A program made the translations under genes and the position numbers. Below, piece by piece: positions 15,079 through 24,709 of a stretch of 64,000 nucleotides of DNA. The notes under the pieces were generated by a model. The model had not been told where the DNA came from. It was given only the letters and a program-made list of their open reading frames with translations, and ran no database searches. Position 1 is the first letter of the stretch. Each line of letters begins with the position of its first letter. Origin of the DNA: an uncultured Rubrobacteraceae bacterium (GTDB lineage: Bacteria > Actinomycetota > Rubrobacteria > Rubrobacterales > Rubrobacteraceae); NCBI GenBank assembly GCA_902806095.1, contig CADCVF010000042.1:1-64000 (forward strand), read 5' to 3'.

Positions 15079-16963
15079 GAAGCCGCTGATTTAATGGCCG
15101 TTCTATGCCGCCGGATGTAGCCTTGGGGCACCCTCAAAAAGGAGCTTCGCGCATGATGCGTCGCCGCAGCGACCTGCCTCCCGCAGACCCGCAACCGTGG
15201 TCGGAGATGATCCCCGCTGACTCCTTCTATGCTCGGCTCGCCAAATGGCGCGATGTCCTCGTTGACGATGAAGACTACGCTCCGCTCTACAAGGATTCAC
15301 CCAGGGGCCGACCGAGCATACCTCCCTCCATGGTCGTGCTCGCCATGCTCCTCGAATACTACGACGACTGCTCAGACGCGGAGGCCGAACAAAGGATGCG
15401 TTTCGACCTCAGATGGAAGCATGCTCTTGGGCTCGGACTCCAAGAGGCGGGCTTCGACGCGACCGTATTGTGCCGCTTTCGGCGCAAGCTGCTCGAGCGG
15501 GGGCTTGAGCGGAACCTCTTTGAGCGGTTGGTGAAGGCGGCGAGGGGGGCGGGACTCATCACGAAGGACGCCGCCCAGCTCTTGGACAGCTCCCACATCC
15601 TGGGGGCCGCCGGAGCGAGGGACACCTACACGCTCATCCGGGGCGCCATAAGGAAGCTGCTGCGCTCGCTCGGATACGCGTCCACGAGCACAGCCGGGCT
15701 TCCGGAGCGGCTCTGGTGGTACATCGACCTCGCCGCTCCCGAGAAGCCCGAGATCGACTGGAGTGATCCGGAGGCCCGCGCAGTCCATCTCAAAGAGATC
15801 ATCCTTGATGGGCGGGAGGCGCTTTCGCTGGCCCGAAGCGCGAACGCGAGTCCTGCAGCCAACGAAGCCTCGGCGCTGCTTTCGAAGATCGTCTCCGACG
15901 ACATCGAGGAAGGCCCGCCACCGCCGCCCAAACGCAAGGGCCGCCCGCCCAAGACGAAACCCGAAGCGAAGGACGAAGAGGCCGAGCGGTTGCCCTCTTC
16001 GGAGCGGAACACGGCCCCCGCCGAGGATCACGGCCCGAGGCTGCGCCGAGGCGTAGCCAAGGATCGCGTCCTGAGCGTGGTCGATCCCCAGATGCGCTGC
16101 GGCCACAAGTCCCAGCCTCAGGCGTGGGTCGGATACAAGGTCCACATAGCCGAGGAACCCGAGAGCGAACTCATCACCGAGGTGGGAGTGCGCCCAGCCA
16201 ACGAATACGACGCCGAGGCCGCCTCCCCGATCATGAAGCGCCAGAAAGAGTCCACGGGACTCAGGCCAAAGGAGCTTTTGTGCGACGGGGCCTACGGTTC
16301 GGCCGACGTGCGCGCCAAGCTGGGGGAGTTAGGGGTTAGGGTGGTGGCCAAACTCAGGCCGCTCACCGACGCAAAGCACTTCCGCAAAGACGAGTTCGAG
16401 ATAGATCTTCGGGCCAACGACGGCGAAGGGAGCGTGAGTTGTCCCGCCGGGGTTACGACCACAGACTACCGCATGGCCCGCGACGGATGGTACCGTCCCG
16501 TCAAGCTCTTCCGCTTTCCGAGGGAAGCATGCGACGGATGCACGCTCAAGGAGCTTTGCCTGGGCGGACCAAATGGCAGGGCGGACAATCCGGTGCGCCT
16601 CCCGCCCGGCAGACAGGTACAGATGCACTACCACGAGGAAGTGCTGCAAAAAGCGCGAGCCGAGCAAAGGACGGTCGAGCAGAAGAAGGCGCTCCGGGAT
16701 AAGTTGAGGCCTCGGGCGAAAGTGGAGCGCAAGATATCTGAGGTGATGAGGCTGCACGGGCTCAGGCGGGGACGTTATTTCGGAGAGCAGAAGACCGATC
16801 TGCAGGCGGTGATGACGGCGACTATGGTGAATAGCAAGAGGCTGTTCACCCTGACCGATGGGACTGCCGATCTGGCGGAAGCCTTGAGGGAAGAATCGGC
16901 CGCCTGAGAGAGACTGCGGGCGTTCTCTCAGCCCTGTTCGTCTTCGATTAAATCAGCGGCTTT
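15079..16963 (+). mobile_element. IS1182-family insertion sequence, complete
   Basis: The ends GAAGCCGCTGATTTAAT (left) and GAAAGCCGCTGATTTAAT (right, reverse complement) are inverted repeats. The element is flanked on both sides by CTAG (15075-15078 and 16964-16967), a palindromic target repeat. Length is 1885 bp with one long transposase gene. It inserted into the IS4/IS5-like transposase gene. Confidence 0.85.
15105..16907 (+). CDS. IS1182-family transposase
   Basis: The 600-residue protein has the N-terminal pattern of IS1182 transposases: SFYARLAKWRDVLVDDEDY, GRPSIPPSMVVLAMLLEYYD and LRWKHALGLGLQEAGFDATV, then LCRFRRKLLE. The DDE nuclease follows, with LLDSSHILGAAGARDTYTLI, LSVVDPQMRCGHKSQ and LLCDGAYGSADVRAKL. 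A cysteine cluster (CDGCTLKELCLGG) and a final HGLRRGRYFG stretch complete it. There are no internal stops and both inverted repeats are present, so it may be active. The start may be the later ATG pair near 15153 rather than 15105. Confidence 0.92.
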   Translation: MPPDVALGHPQKGASRMMRRRSDLPPADPQPWSEMIPADSFYARLAKWRDVLVDDEDYAPLYKDSPRGRPSIPPSMVVLAMLLEYYDDCSDAEAEQRMRFDLRWKHALGLGLQEAGFDATVLCRFRRKLLERGLERNLFERLVKAARGAGLITKDAAQLLDSSHILGAAGARDTYTLIRGAIRKLLRSLGYASTSTAGLPERLWWYIDLAAPEKPEIDWSDPEARAVHLKEIILDGREALSLARSANASPAANEASALLSKIVSDDIEEGPPPPPKRKGRPPKTKPEAKDEEAERLPSSERNTAPAEDHGPRLRRGVAKDRVLSVVDPQMRCGHKSQPQAWVGYKVHIAEEPESELITEVGVRPANEYDAEAASPIMKRQKESTGLRPKELLCDGAYGSADVRAKLGELGVRVVAKLRPLTDAKHFRKDEFEIDLRANDGEGSVSCPAGVTTTDYRMARDGWYRPVKLFRFPREACDGCTLKELCLGGPNGRADNPVRLPPGRQVQMHYHEEVLQKARAEQRTVEQKKALRDKLRPRAKVERKISEVMRLHGLRRGRYFGEQKTDLQAVMTATMVNSKRLFTLTDGTADLAEALREESAA

Positions 16964-17604
16964 CTAGCGGTGGTGCTATTCGTGCTGACCCTGTTCGCGG
17001 TAGTCCAGACAACCTCGACAACCAGCGACGGCGCAACCAATCCTGCGAACCACGCGATGAGTGGCACCAGGGGGTCAGGCTTCACCCATGATCCCTACTT
17101 CGATAGCGACGGAAACCCTACGATCCCCGCGATGAGCGCCGAGGGCAAAGGAGGGTCGAGCCTCGCCAAGGACCCCATCCACCGTCACGTCGAAGTAGGC
17201 GAGCGCCTGGGCGGAGGCAGGCTTCGCTAGTTGTCGCCTTCTCGCGACAATGAGTTCTCGACGGCCTGGAGGTAGCGCACTATCTCCAGGCCGTCGTTCC
17301 TGGTGGGGCCGTAGGCTGGGAGGAAGGCCATCCGGCCAGTACCCGACCAAAGACTCGATCCAAGCCGAAAGGCCGACACAGAGAGGAACAGGAGGCGAGT
17401 ATGAACCATCCACGGCTCCGTGCTCGGCTCTCTGGGCCGCCCGAGAACAGCTACTCGACTCCCACGCCACGCGTGTCCCCAATGCGCTGGACAGCCTGGG
17501 ACCCGAGGAGCGTCGAACGGTATACTCTATGCACGAACTTTGTGTAGACGCGTTACCGGAAGAGAGCTTGAGGGTGCGCGGCGCGTTTGGAGAGGAGAAC
17601 TTGG
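16908..17604. other. Intergenic remnant region with hairpins
   Basis: No intact gene is convincing. A plus-strand frame at 16970-17230 starts hydrophobic (VLFVLTLFAVVQ) but becomes low-complexity and has no family signature. TTGTCGC/GCGACAA (17231-17250) and a 13-bp perfect stem (17259-17296) give two consecutive hairpins. A serine-recombinase-like tail lies at about 17430-17618. Confidence 0.5.
17259..17296. repeat. Strong 13-bp inverted repeat (hairpin)
   Basis: CGACGGCCTGGAG (17259-17271) pairs perfectly with CTCCAGGCCGTCG (17284-17296). The inner bases GTAG/CTAT can extend the stem with one wobble, leaving a CGCA loop. A smaller hairpin precedes it at 17231-17250. There is no T run, so this is more like a recombination or RNA-structure element than a simple terminator. 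Confidence 0.7.
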
Positions 17605-17618
17605 GTGGGAAATCGTAG
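17430..17618 (+). pseudogene. Remnant of a serine recombinase C-terminus
   Basis: The frame reads AAREQLLDSHATRVPNALDS, LGPEERRTVYSMHELCVDAL and LRVRGAFGEENLGG to a TAG at 17616-17618. The LxPEERxxVYxM...L.V.G.F pattern resembles the end of large serine recombinases. No catalytic domain is present upstream, so this is at most a short leftover from an excised or deleted element. It overlaps the first codons of ebfC. Confidence 0.4.
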
Positions 17619-17937
17619 GAACGTAAACAAGATGATGCAGCAGGTTCAGCAGATGCAGCAGCAGATGCAGGAGGCCCAGGAGGAGCTCGCGAAGGAGACG
17701 GTTACCGCGAGCGCCGGTGGTGGGGCCGTGAGGGCTACGATGACCGGCGGGATGGAGCTTGTGTCGATCGAGATAGACCCTGAGGTCGTAGATCCCGAGG
17801 ACGTCGAGATGCTGCAGGACATGGTGCTTGCGGCCGTCAACGAAGCGATGGCGAGCTCTCAGGAGCTGGCCAACAAGAAGCTTGGCGGGATCACCGGCGG
17901 CCTCGGAGACCTAGGTCTTAACATTCCTGGTCTGTAA
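17605..17937 (+). CDS. ebfC: YbaB/EbfC family nucleoid-associated protein
   Basis: A 110-residue DNA-binding protein that acts as a dimeric tweezer and is usually encoded next to recR. The N-terminal coiled region (MMQQVQQMQQQMQEAQEELA) is followed by SAGGGAVRATMTGGMELVSI and DPEVVDPEDVEMLQDMVLAA, all family hallmarks. I choose GTG 17605 because GGAGAGGAG lies about nine bases before it; ATG 17632 is the alternative. It ends seven bases before recR, so they form one operon. Length matches the family. Confidence 0.92.
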   Translation: MGNRRNVNKMMQQVQQMQQQMQEAQEELAKETVTASAGGGAVRATMTGGMELVSIEIDPEVVDPEDVEMLQDMVLAAVNEAMASSQELANKKLGGITGGLGDLGLNIPGL

Positions 17938-17944
17938 GGGTTCT

Positions 17945-18544
17945 TTGGCGACCTACGCAAGGCCTGTAGAGAGACTAATAACAGAGCTCTCCAAGCTGCC
18001 CTCCATAGGGCCGAGGAGCGCCCAGCGCATCGCCTTCCACGTCATCAGGGGCAAGAAGGAGGATGCCATCGGGCTCGCCGAGGCGCTGCAGGAGGTCAAG
18101 GAGAAGATCAAACCGTGCAGGCGCTGCTTCAACCTGACCGAGACCGACGAGTGTGATATCTGCCGCGACGCCCGTCGTGACGGGTCTGTGATCTGCGTGG
18201 TCGAGGACCCCTACGACATCGGTCCTATGGAACGGACCAACGAGTACCGCGGCCTCTACCACGTTCTCGGCGGCGCCCTCTCTCCCCTGGACGGGATCGA
18301 ACCCGAAGACCTGCGGATAGCCGAGCTCCTGGAGCGTGTCCGTAATGAAGGCACCACAGAGCTCGTCATCGCGACCAACCCGAACACGACGGGCGAGGCG
18401 ACCGCGCTGTTTATCGCGCAGGAGGTAAAGGACCTGCCCGTCAGGGTCACGGCCCTCGCGAGCGGCCTCCCCGTCGGCGGGGACCTCGAGTACGCCGACG
18501 AAGTGACCCTCGGAAGGGCCTTCGCCGGAAGACGCGAGCTTTAG
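17945..18544 (+). CDS. recR: Recombination protein RecR
   Basis: RecR works with RecF and RecO to load RecA at gaps. The 199-residue protein has the N-terminal HhH segment (LPSIGPRSAQRIAFH), a zinc finger with C58, C61, C70 and C73, and a Toprim domain starting with VICVVEDPYD at about 82-91. The C-terminus LASGLPVGGDLEYADEVTLG is the conserved Walker B-like end. It starts at TTG 17945. It follows ebfC closely and ends at a terminator-like hairpin (18544-18564). Confidence 0.96.
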   Translation: MATYARPVERLITELSKLPSIGPRSAQRIAFHVIRGKKEDAIGLAEALQEVKEKIKPCRRCFNLTETDECDICRDARRDGSVICVVEDPYDIGPMERTNEYRGLYHVLGGALSPLDGIEPEDLRIAELLERVRNEGTTELVIATNPNTTGEATALFIAQEVKDLPVRVTALASGLPVGGDLEYADEVTLGRAFAGRREL

Positions 18545-18564
18545 CGGTTTGCGTTGCAAACCGC
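18544..18564 (+). terminator. Hairpin after recR
   Basis: GCGGTTTG pairs with CAAACCGC across a five-base loop immediately after the recR stop. It is followed by a GCTGAAATGCTGAC-type repeat at 18565-18600 that ends in a T-rich stretch (GCTTTTTGG). Confidence 0.6.
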
Positions 18565-18600
18565 GCACTTCAGCATTTCAGCTTGTCAGCTTTTTGGTTT
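18565..18600. repeat. GCTGAAATGCTGAC repeat copy between recR and the helicase
   Basis: CGCACTTCAGCATTTCAGCT followed by TGTCAGCTTTTTGG, the reverse-complement orientation of the dispersed unit. It has no internal hairpin. Confidence 0.7.
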
Positions 18601-18625
18601 GTGCCGATAACTTCACAGAAGATTC

Positions 18626-20908
18626 ATGACTGAGACGCGGGTCCAAAGTTCTCTGGCTGGGATGAGTCGTCGGGCGGTCGAGTCGCTTGGGGATACTGTT
18701 GCGAGTCTTCCGCCTCGTGAGGCGACGCTCGTGAAGATGCCAGATCTGGAGCCCGAGCTCTCTGAGGCGCTGCGCAAGATGGGCGCTTCGAGGTTGTACT
18801 CGCACCAGCTGGAGGCTTACGAGCGGGTACGGGCCGGTGAGAACGTGGTGGTGGCGACGGCGACGGCGAGCGGGAAATCGCTGTGCTACAAGATCCCGGC
18901 CTTCCAGAACGCGCTGGGTCGGGCGAAGAGCCGCGCTGTCTTCCTCTATCCGACCAAGGCGCTCGCCCAGGATCAGCTCGGCAAGATAGAGGCTTTCGGC
19001 CTGCGCGGCGTCCACCCGGCGACCTACGACGGCGACACGCCGCGCGCCCTCCGCGCTGACATCAGGCGCAAGGCGAACATCCTGCTCACCAACCCTGACA
19101 TGCTGAACATCGGCATCCTGCCCAACCACGAGGCCTGGGCCGACTTCCTGCGCAACCTCGAGATCGTTGCCGTCGACGAGGCGCACGTCCTGCGCGGCGT
19201 CTTCGGCTCGCACGTGGCGGCGGTGTTACGACGCCTCAGACGTGTTGCGATGCTGCACGGCGGCGGCCCGAGGTTCGTTCTTACGAGCGCCACGATAGCC
19301 AACCCGCAGGAGCTAGCCGAGAGCCTCACGGGCCTGCCTTTCGCCCTCGTTGACAACGACGGTGCATCCACGGGCGAGCGGCGGGTCGTCTTCCGCAACC
19401 CTCCCCTGCTCGATAAGGAGAAGGGGGAGAGGCGGAGCCTTCTGACCGAAGGCGCTCTGGTCTTCGCCAACCTCGTCTCGCAGGGTGTCAGGACGATAGC
19501 TTTCGCGAGGACGCGGAAGGCCGCCGAGCTCATCTACCGCTACGCCGCCAACAGGCTCGGCGTCGAAGGGGCGCGTAGAATTTCTCCCTACCGTGCGGGC
19601 TACACTCCGAGGGAGAGAAGGGAGATCGAAGGCCGTCTGTTTCGTGGCGACCTCCTCGGCGTCGTCTCCACGAACGCGCTGGAGCTCGGGGTGGACGTAG
19701 GCGCCTTGGACGCCGTGATCTGCTGCGGATATCCTGGCAGCATCGCCTCCGTCTGGCAGCAGTGGGGCCGCGCCGGACGCGGCAAGGACCCTGCCCTCGC
19801 CGTGTACATCCCCGGCCGCGACTCGCTCGACCAGTTCCTCTTCGAGAACCCGCCGAGGGTCCTCGGAAGGAGGGTCGAAGCCGCCAGGGTTACGATGGAG
19901 AACCCATACATCCTCGGCCCGCACCTGCTCGCCGCCGCCCACGAGGCACCGCTCGACGCGGACGACGAGGAGTACTTCGGGCCCGCCTACAGGAGCGTGG
20001 CCAAAGCGATGATGGAAGCCAGGGCGTTGGCTTCGAGCGGGGGCCGCCTGGTCTACGTCGGCGGGGACAGCCCGGCGCGCAACATCTCTCTGCGTTCTGC
20101 ATCGTCCGAGACGGTGCTCATAGCCGACGGTGAAGGAGAGTTGATCGGGACCGCAGAAGCCACCCGCGCCCCGAGCGAGCTGCATCCGGGGGCGACCTAC
20201 CTCCACCGCGGGATCGCATACGAGGTGGAGAGCCTGGACCTCCAATCCCACCGCGCCGTCGCCCAGCGCGTCCCGAACCGCTACTACACGAGGCCCCGCA
20301 TCGAGACCGACGTGGAGATCCTGGAGGAGGACGAAGGCCGGGACCTCACGAACGGGGCCATGCTTCACTGGGGCAGGGTAAGGACGACCGACTCTGTCAC
20401 CTACTTCAAGAAGGTCAGGGTCGCCGACGACAAGGAGGTCGGGGTCTATCCTCTGGATCTTCCTGACGTCATGCTCGAGACACAGGCCTTCTGGATCACG
20501 CTTCCTCCTCTTCCGAGAGAAGCGAGGCCGAGCTTCGAGAGCTTCGGGGGTGCATTGCACGCCGGGGAGCACGGTCTGATCGGACTCCTGCCACTCTTCG
20601 CCATGTGCGACCGCGCGGATATCGGGGGGCTCTCCACGCCTGTACACCGCCAGAGCCGACTTCCTACGGTCTTCGTCTACGACGGCTATCCCGGCGGAGT
20701 CGGCATCTCCAGGCGCGGTTACGATGCCTTCGAGTCGCTAGCCCGCGACACCCTTGGCGTCATCACCCGCTGTCCTTGCGAGAAGGGATGCCCAGCGTGC
20801 ATACAGTCCCCCAAATGCGGCAACTGGAACGAGCCCCTGAGCAAAGATGGGGCCGTGAGCCTCCTCAGGTACTTGCTCGGACAGACAAGCCGCTACCCGA
20901 CACTGTGA
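18626..20908 (+). CDS. mrfA: DEAD/DEAH-box helicase, MrfA (YprA) family
   Basis: The 760-residue protein has Walker A ATATASGKS at 77-85, LYPTKALAQDQ at about 108-118, VDEAHVLRG, and helicase domain 2 motifs VSTNALELGVDVG and WQQWGRAGRGKD. It ends in a four-cysteine cluster (CPCEKGCPACIQSPKCGNW) about 30 residues from the C-terminus. This matches the Hrq1/MrfA-type 3'-5' helicases with a DUF1998-like zinc domain. Bacillus MrfA helps repair mitomycin-induced DNA damage; that role here is inferred. Its TGA overlaps the GTG of the next gene, so the two are coupled. Confidence 0.88.
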   Translation: MTETRVQSSLAGMSRRAVESLGDTVASLPPREATLVKMPDLEPELSEALRKMGASRLYSHQLEAYERVRAGENVVVATATASGKSLCYKIPAFQNALGRAKSRAVFLYPTKALAQDQLGKIEAFGLRGVHPATYDGDTPRALRADIRRKANILLTNPDMLNIGILPNHEAWADFLRNLEIVAVDEAHVLRGVFGSHVAAVLRRLRRVAMLHGGGPRFVLTSATIANPQELAESLTGLPFALVDNDGASTGERRVVFRNPPLLDKEKGERRSLLTEGALVFANLVSQGVRTIAFARTRKAAELIYRYAANRLGVEGARRISPYRAGYTPRERREIEGRLFRGDLLGVVSTNALELGVDVGALDAVICCGYPGSIASVWQQWGRAGRGKDPALAVYIPGRDSLDQFLFENPPRVLGRRVEAARVTMENPYILGPHLLAAAHEAPLDADDEEYFGPAYRSVAKAMMEARALASSGGRLVYVGGDSPARNISLRSASSETVLIADGEGELIGTAEATRAPSELHPGATYLHRGIAYEVESLDLQSHRAVAQRVPNRYYTRPRIETDVEILEEDEGRDLTNGAMLHWGRVRTTDSVTYFKKVRVADDKEVGVYPLDLPDVMLETQAFWITLPPLPREARPSFESFGGALHAGEHGLIGLLPLFAMCDRADIGGLSTPVHRQSRLPTVFVYDGYPGGVGISRRGYDAFESLARDTLGVITRCPCEKGCPACIQSPKCGNWNEPLSKDGAVSLLRYLLGQTSRYPTL

Positions 20909-21366
20909 CGGACGGGCCTTACGTGGCCGTCGTCGGCTCGGGAACCGCAACGGGAGATCTCTACGAGAAAGCGCGCGAGGTGGGCAAGCTCATCGCTGAG
21001 AGTGGGGCCACCGTCGTCTGTGGCGGACTCTCAGGCGTGATGAAGGCCGCGGCCCGCGGGGCCACAGAGGCCGGCGGCACGGCCATCGGAATATTGCCGG
21101 ATGAGGACCGCGGGCGGGCGAACCCGTACCTCACCTACTCTGTGGCCACGGGCGCGGGGCAGGCGCGCAATCTGGCCGTGGTGTGCTCAGGAGACGTTGT
21201 GATCGCCGTCGGAGGCGAGTACGGTACGCTCTCGGAGATCGGGCTTGCCAGGAAGGTCGGGCGGCCCGTGGTGGTCCTGGAAGGCTGGGATCTCGAAGGG
21301 CACGTGTCCGTGGCGCCTTCGCCGCTTGCGGCTGTAGAGGCGGCGTTCGGGCTTATCGGTAGATAG
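20905..21366 (+). CDS. TIGR00725/LOG-like Rossmann protein
   Basis: The 153-residue protein reads PYVAVVGSGTATGDLYEKAR, VVCGGLSGVMKAAARGATEA, GGTAIGILP and ISVGG-like VIAVGGEYGTLSEIGLARK. These are the nucleotide-binding motifs of the lysine-decarboxylase-like (LOG) superfamily in its short TIGR00725 form. PGGxGT-type proteins cleave nucleoside 5'-monophosphate base bonds, but this subgroup (GGEYGT) is not well characterised. The start GTG 20905 overlaps the helicase stop (GTGA). Confidence 0.85.
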   Translation: MTDGPYVAVVGSGTATGDLYEKAREVGKLIAESGATVVCGGLSGVMKAAARGATEAGGTAIGILPDEDRGRANPYLTYSVATGAGQARNLAVVCSGDVVIAVGGEYGTLSEIGLARKVGRPVVVLEGWDLEGHVSVAPSPLAAVEAAFGLIGR

Positions 21367-21418
21367 GAGATCGTGGACGGTAAGAGATCGGAGATACAGG
21401 AGATCGGGAGGTCGAACT

Positions 21419-22114
21419 ATGGAGAACGGGCGGGTCGCGCTGGTGAGTGGGGGGAACCGGGGGATAGGATTGGAGGTCTGCCGTCAGCTCCCTGAGCGCG
21501 GGATCACGGTGGTCATGGGCTCTCGCGATGGTGAGCAGGGTAGGGCCGCCGCGGCCGGACTCCTAGGCGGCGTGATCGTCCGGCAACTGGACGTGGGAGA
21601 CCCCGAGAGCGTCGAGCGGCTCTCGCGCTCTATAGAGGAGGAGTTTGGACGGCTCGATATCCTGGTGAACAACGCCGGAATCTCCAACGACGAAGGCCAG
21701 CGTGGCGTAGATGCGGACCTCGACCGGGTGAAGGAGGCGCTGGAGGCGAACCTGTTCGGGGCCTGGCGCCTCTGCGAGATGGCCATCCCTTTCATGCGGC
21801 GCAGCGGCTACGGAAGAATCGTCAACGTCTCGACGGGGCTCGCGGCCCTGGAGGACATGGGTGGTGGCTCCCCAGGTTACCGTGTCTCCAAGACCGCCCT
21901 CAACGCCCTGACACGCATACTCGCCTCCGAGCTGCGCGGGAGCGGCATCCTCGTCAACGCGGTCAATCCCGGATGGGTGCAGACCGACATGGGTGGCTCC
22001 GGCGCCACGCGTTCCGTCGAGGAAGGCGCGGAAGCCCTCGTCTGGGCGGCGACTCTACCAAACAGCGGTCCCACAGGCGGCTTCTTCCAGGACCGCCGCC
22101 CCGTTCCCTGGTAA
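21419..22114 (+). CDS. Short-chain dehydrogenase/reductase
   Basis: A classical 231-residue SDR. The cofactor loop GGNRGIG is at 11-17, NNAG at 84-87, and the catalytic set N111, S138, Y154 and K158 (YRVSK). The loop and the following R37 suggest NADP(H). It resembles plant/bacterial carbonyl-reductase-like SDRs; the substrate cannot be told. A purine-rich leader (ATCGGGAGGTCG) precedes the ATG. It sits 52 bases after the LOG-like gene and may share its transcript. Confidence 0.9.
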   Translation: MENGRVALVSGGNRGIGLEVCRQLPERGITVVMGSRDGEQGRAAAAGLLGGVIVRQLDVGDPESVERLSRSIEEEFGRLDILVNNAGISNDEGQRGVDADLDRVKEALEANLFGAWRLCEMAIPFMRRSGYGRIVNVSTGLAALEDMGGGSPGYRVSKTALNALTRILASELRGSGILVNAVNPGWVQTDMGGSGATRSVEEGAEALVWAATLPNSGPTGGFFQDRRPVPW

Positions 22115-22189
22115 TCGTGCAATCCCGTAAGCAGAGTAACGTGCGGCATGCGCCTCCTTCAAGGCTAGCTCTTTTGCAGCTACAATTGC

Positions 22190-24620
22190 CGAAGTAGCGG
22201 AAAGGAATCCCAGGAGCAACGCCCCATTGCAAACACGCCACGTCCGTCCCGGAAGAATACTCTGAGCGACCACGGCTCGGTCGTAGAGGACCCTGGCGCG
22301 TCCGAAGGCGGGCGTCCACCCAATAACCTGCCGCTGGAGCTCTCGAGCTTCGTCGGGCGCTCTCGGGAGATCGCTGAGGTTGGGGAACTGCTCAGGGGCA
22401 ACCGGCTGCTCACCCTCACCGGTCCGGGGGCTCGGGCAAGACCCGCCTCGCCCTCGCGGTGGCTTCCGGGGTGATCGAGGGGTTCGAGGACGGGGCGTGG
22501 CTCGTGGAGCTCGCCCCGCTCTCGGACCGGGATCTCGTCCCGCAGGCCGTCTCCTCCGTCCTTGGTGTCAGGGAGGCGCCGGGCACCACGCTCTTGGACT
22601 CGCTCGTCGCCCACCTCGAGGCCCGAGAGTGCCTCCTGGTCCTGGACAACTGTGAGCATTTGGTGGAGACCTGCGCGGAGCTGGCCGCTACGCTGCTACG
22701 TTCCTGCCCGAACCTGCGGATCCTCGCCACCAGCCGTGAGGCCCTCCGCATGCCGGGCGAGATGCTCTTCGCCGTTCCTTCCCTCTCCCTGTCCGACCCG
22801 CGCCACCTGCAAGAGGAGGAGGACCTGATCGGCTACGAGGCAGCCCGCCTGTTCGTGGAGCGGGCAAGGGCGGTCAGGCACGACTTCGCGCTCACTGAGC
22901 GAAACGCGATGGCTGTCGCGCAAATCTGCTATCGCCTGGACGGGATACCGCTCGCCATAGAGCTCGCCGCGGCCAGGACGAGGGTGCTCTCCGCGGAGCA
23001 GATCGATGCCAGACTCGCTGACAGCTTCGCCTTGCTCTCTGGCGGTGGGCGTACGGCGATGCCGCACCACAGGACGCTTCGAGCGACGATGGAATGGAGC
23101 TATGAACTTCTCTCCAGCGAAGAGAGAATATTGTTTCGGCGGCTCTCGGTGTTCGCCGGTGGCTTCGCGCTCGAGGCGGCCGAGGCGGTGGGCGTGATAG
23201 ACGGACCCGAATGTGCAGACGTGCTAGAGTTGCTTGTTTCGCTGGTAGACAAGTCGCTGGTGCTGGTGGCGGAGCGTGGCGGCGAGGCACGCTACAGGCT
23301 GCTGGAAACGGTGAGGCAGTACGGACTGGAGAAACTGGAAGTGTCGGGTGAAGCGGGGGAAGTGAGAAGCCGGCATGCGACGTGGTTCGTGGCCTTGGCC
23401 GAAGAGGCCGAACCGCACCTCAAGGGGCACCTGCAGGTGGCGTGGTTGCAGCGTCTCGAGATCGAGCACGACAATCTGCGGGTCGCGCTCTCGTGGTCGC
23501 TCGAACGGGGGGAGGCCGAACTGGGGCTCACGCTCGGGGGCTTTGGGGGAGTTTTGGTATCTGCGCGGACACCTGGACGAGGGGCGGAGGTGGCTGGAAG
23601 CGGCGCTGGCGAAAGGAGAAGCCTCGGAATCGGCCCGGGCCAGGGCGCTCGGCCGGGCGGCCTGGATAGCGTGGGAACAGGGCGACTATGAGCGATCGGT
23701 AGCCCTCAGCGAAGAGTGCGTGGCGCTCTCTCGCAAGCTGGGAGATGAGACGGGGGTCGCGTTCGCGCTCTATGCCCTGGGAATGGCGGAGCTAAACCGA
23801 AATGCGCTAGAGCGGGCCTCGGCCCTGCTCGAAGAGGCCGCGACGCTCGAGTGCGCGTCGGGGGATACGACGGATGTAGCTCGCGTGCTTTCGGTGCTGG
23901 GATTAGTAGCAGTGGTTCGACACGACTACGAACGGGCGGTGGCGCTTCACGAGGAGGGTCTAGTGCTGGCCCAGAGGGCGGAAGATGACCTGGCGATCGG
24001 CCTTTCGCTGCGAATGGGGGCGCTCGCCTACTCGGGCCTGGGCGATCACCAAAGGGCGAATGATCTCTGCAAGGAGGGCCTCGAGCGGGCCCTACGACAG
24101 AGGATCCTGCACCAAACCGGCCATCACCTGCACGTGGCGGCGGTGTTGGCCGGCTCGCAAGGACGGGCGGTTCGCTCGGCCCGGCTGTGGGGGGCGGCGG
24201 AAGCCCTGCGCGAAGTCATTGGCGCTGGCCTCGTGCCCGTAGAACGCTACTATTACGAGCCCTACATCGCCGCCGCACGCTCGCGACTGGACGAGGCTTC
24301 GTGGGAAGCGGCGTGGGCCGAAGGCCGGCATATGACGTCAGAAGAGGCCGTCGAGTACGCCCTGGTACAACCGATACTTGCCGCGTCGCAAAAAGAGGAA
24401 GGCGACGCACCGCCGACCACCTACCCGGCGGGCCTCAGCGCCCGCGAGGTCGAGGTCTTGAGGCTCGTTGCACAGGGCATGACCAACGCCCAGATAGCAA
24501 GAGAGCTTTACATAAGGCCCCCGCACTGTAAATGCACACCTCGGCTCGATGTACCACAAGATAGGTTCCAGCACCCGCGCCGAGGCCACCCGCTTCGCCT
24601 CAGAGCACGACCTCCTCTGA
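22190..24620 (+). pseudogene. LuxR/ATPase (LAL-like) regulator with three frameshifts
   Basis: Read across three frame changes, the locus gives a complete large regulator. It contains LPLELSSFVGRSREIAEVGE, GSGKTRLALAVASGVIEG (Walker A), LLVLDNCEHLVETCAELAAT, LATSREAL, IPLAIELAAARTRVLSAEQ and FRRLSVFAGGFALEAAEAVG. A TPR-like domain and LSAREVEVLRLVAQGMTNAQ (HTH) follow, ending at 24618-24620. The shifts are at G5 runs at 22426-22430 and about 23545-23549, and at a C5 run at 24518-24522. Each is repaired by one base. No clear start codon is visible upstream. It is a close relative of the regulator at 5.5-8.9 kb. Confidence 0.8.
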
Positions 24621-24709
24621 CGGCGGGTCGCGGAAGGCGAGGGCCTTTCGCGACCCGCTGTACAAAGAGTACGATTGCCTATCTCCCGGTTCTTGCCGCA
24701 TCCGTTACC

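Noticed and set aside
17401-17544. A 47-codon frame with AGGAGG before its ATG (MNHPRLRARLSG...)
   Set aside because: Composition is not protein-like and it overlaps the serine-recombinase-like remnant in another frame.
19313-20647. A 444-codon minus-strand frame opposite the helicase gene
   Set aside because: Its length comes from GC-rich codons of the MrfA-like gene; no domain pattern and no ribosome binding site.
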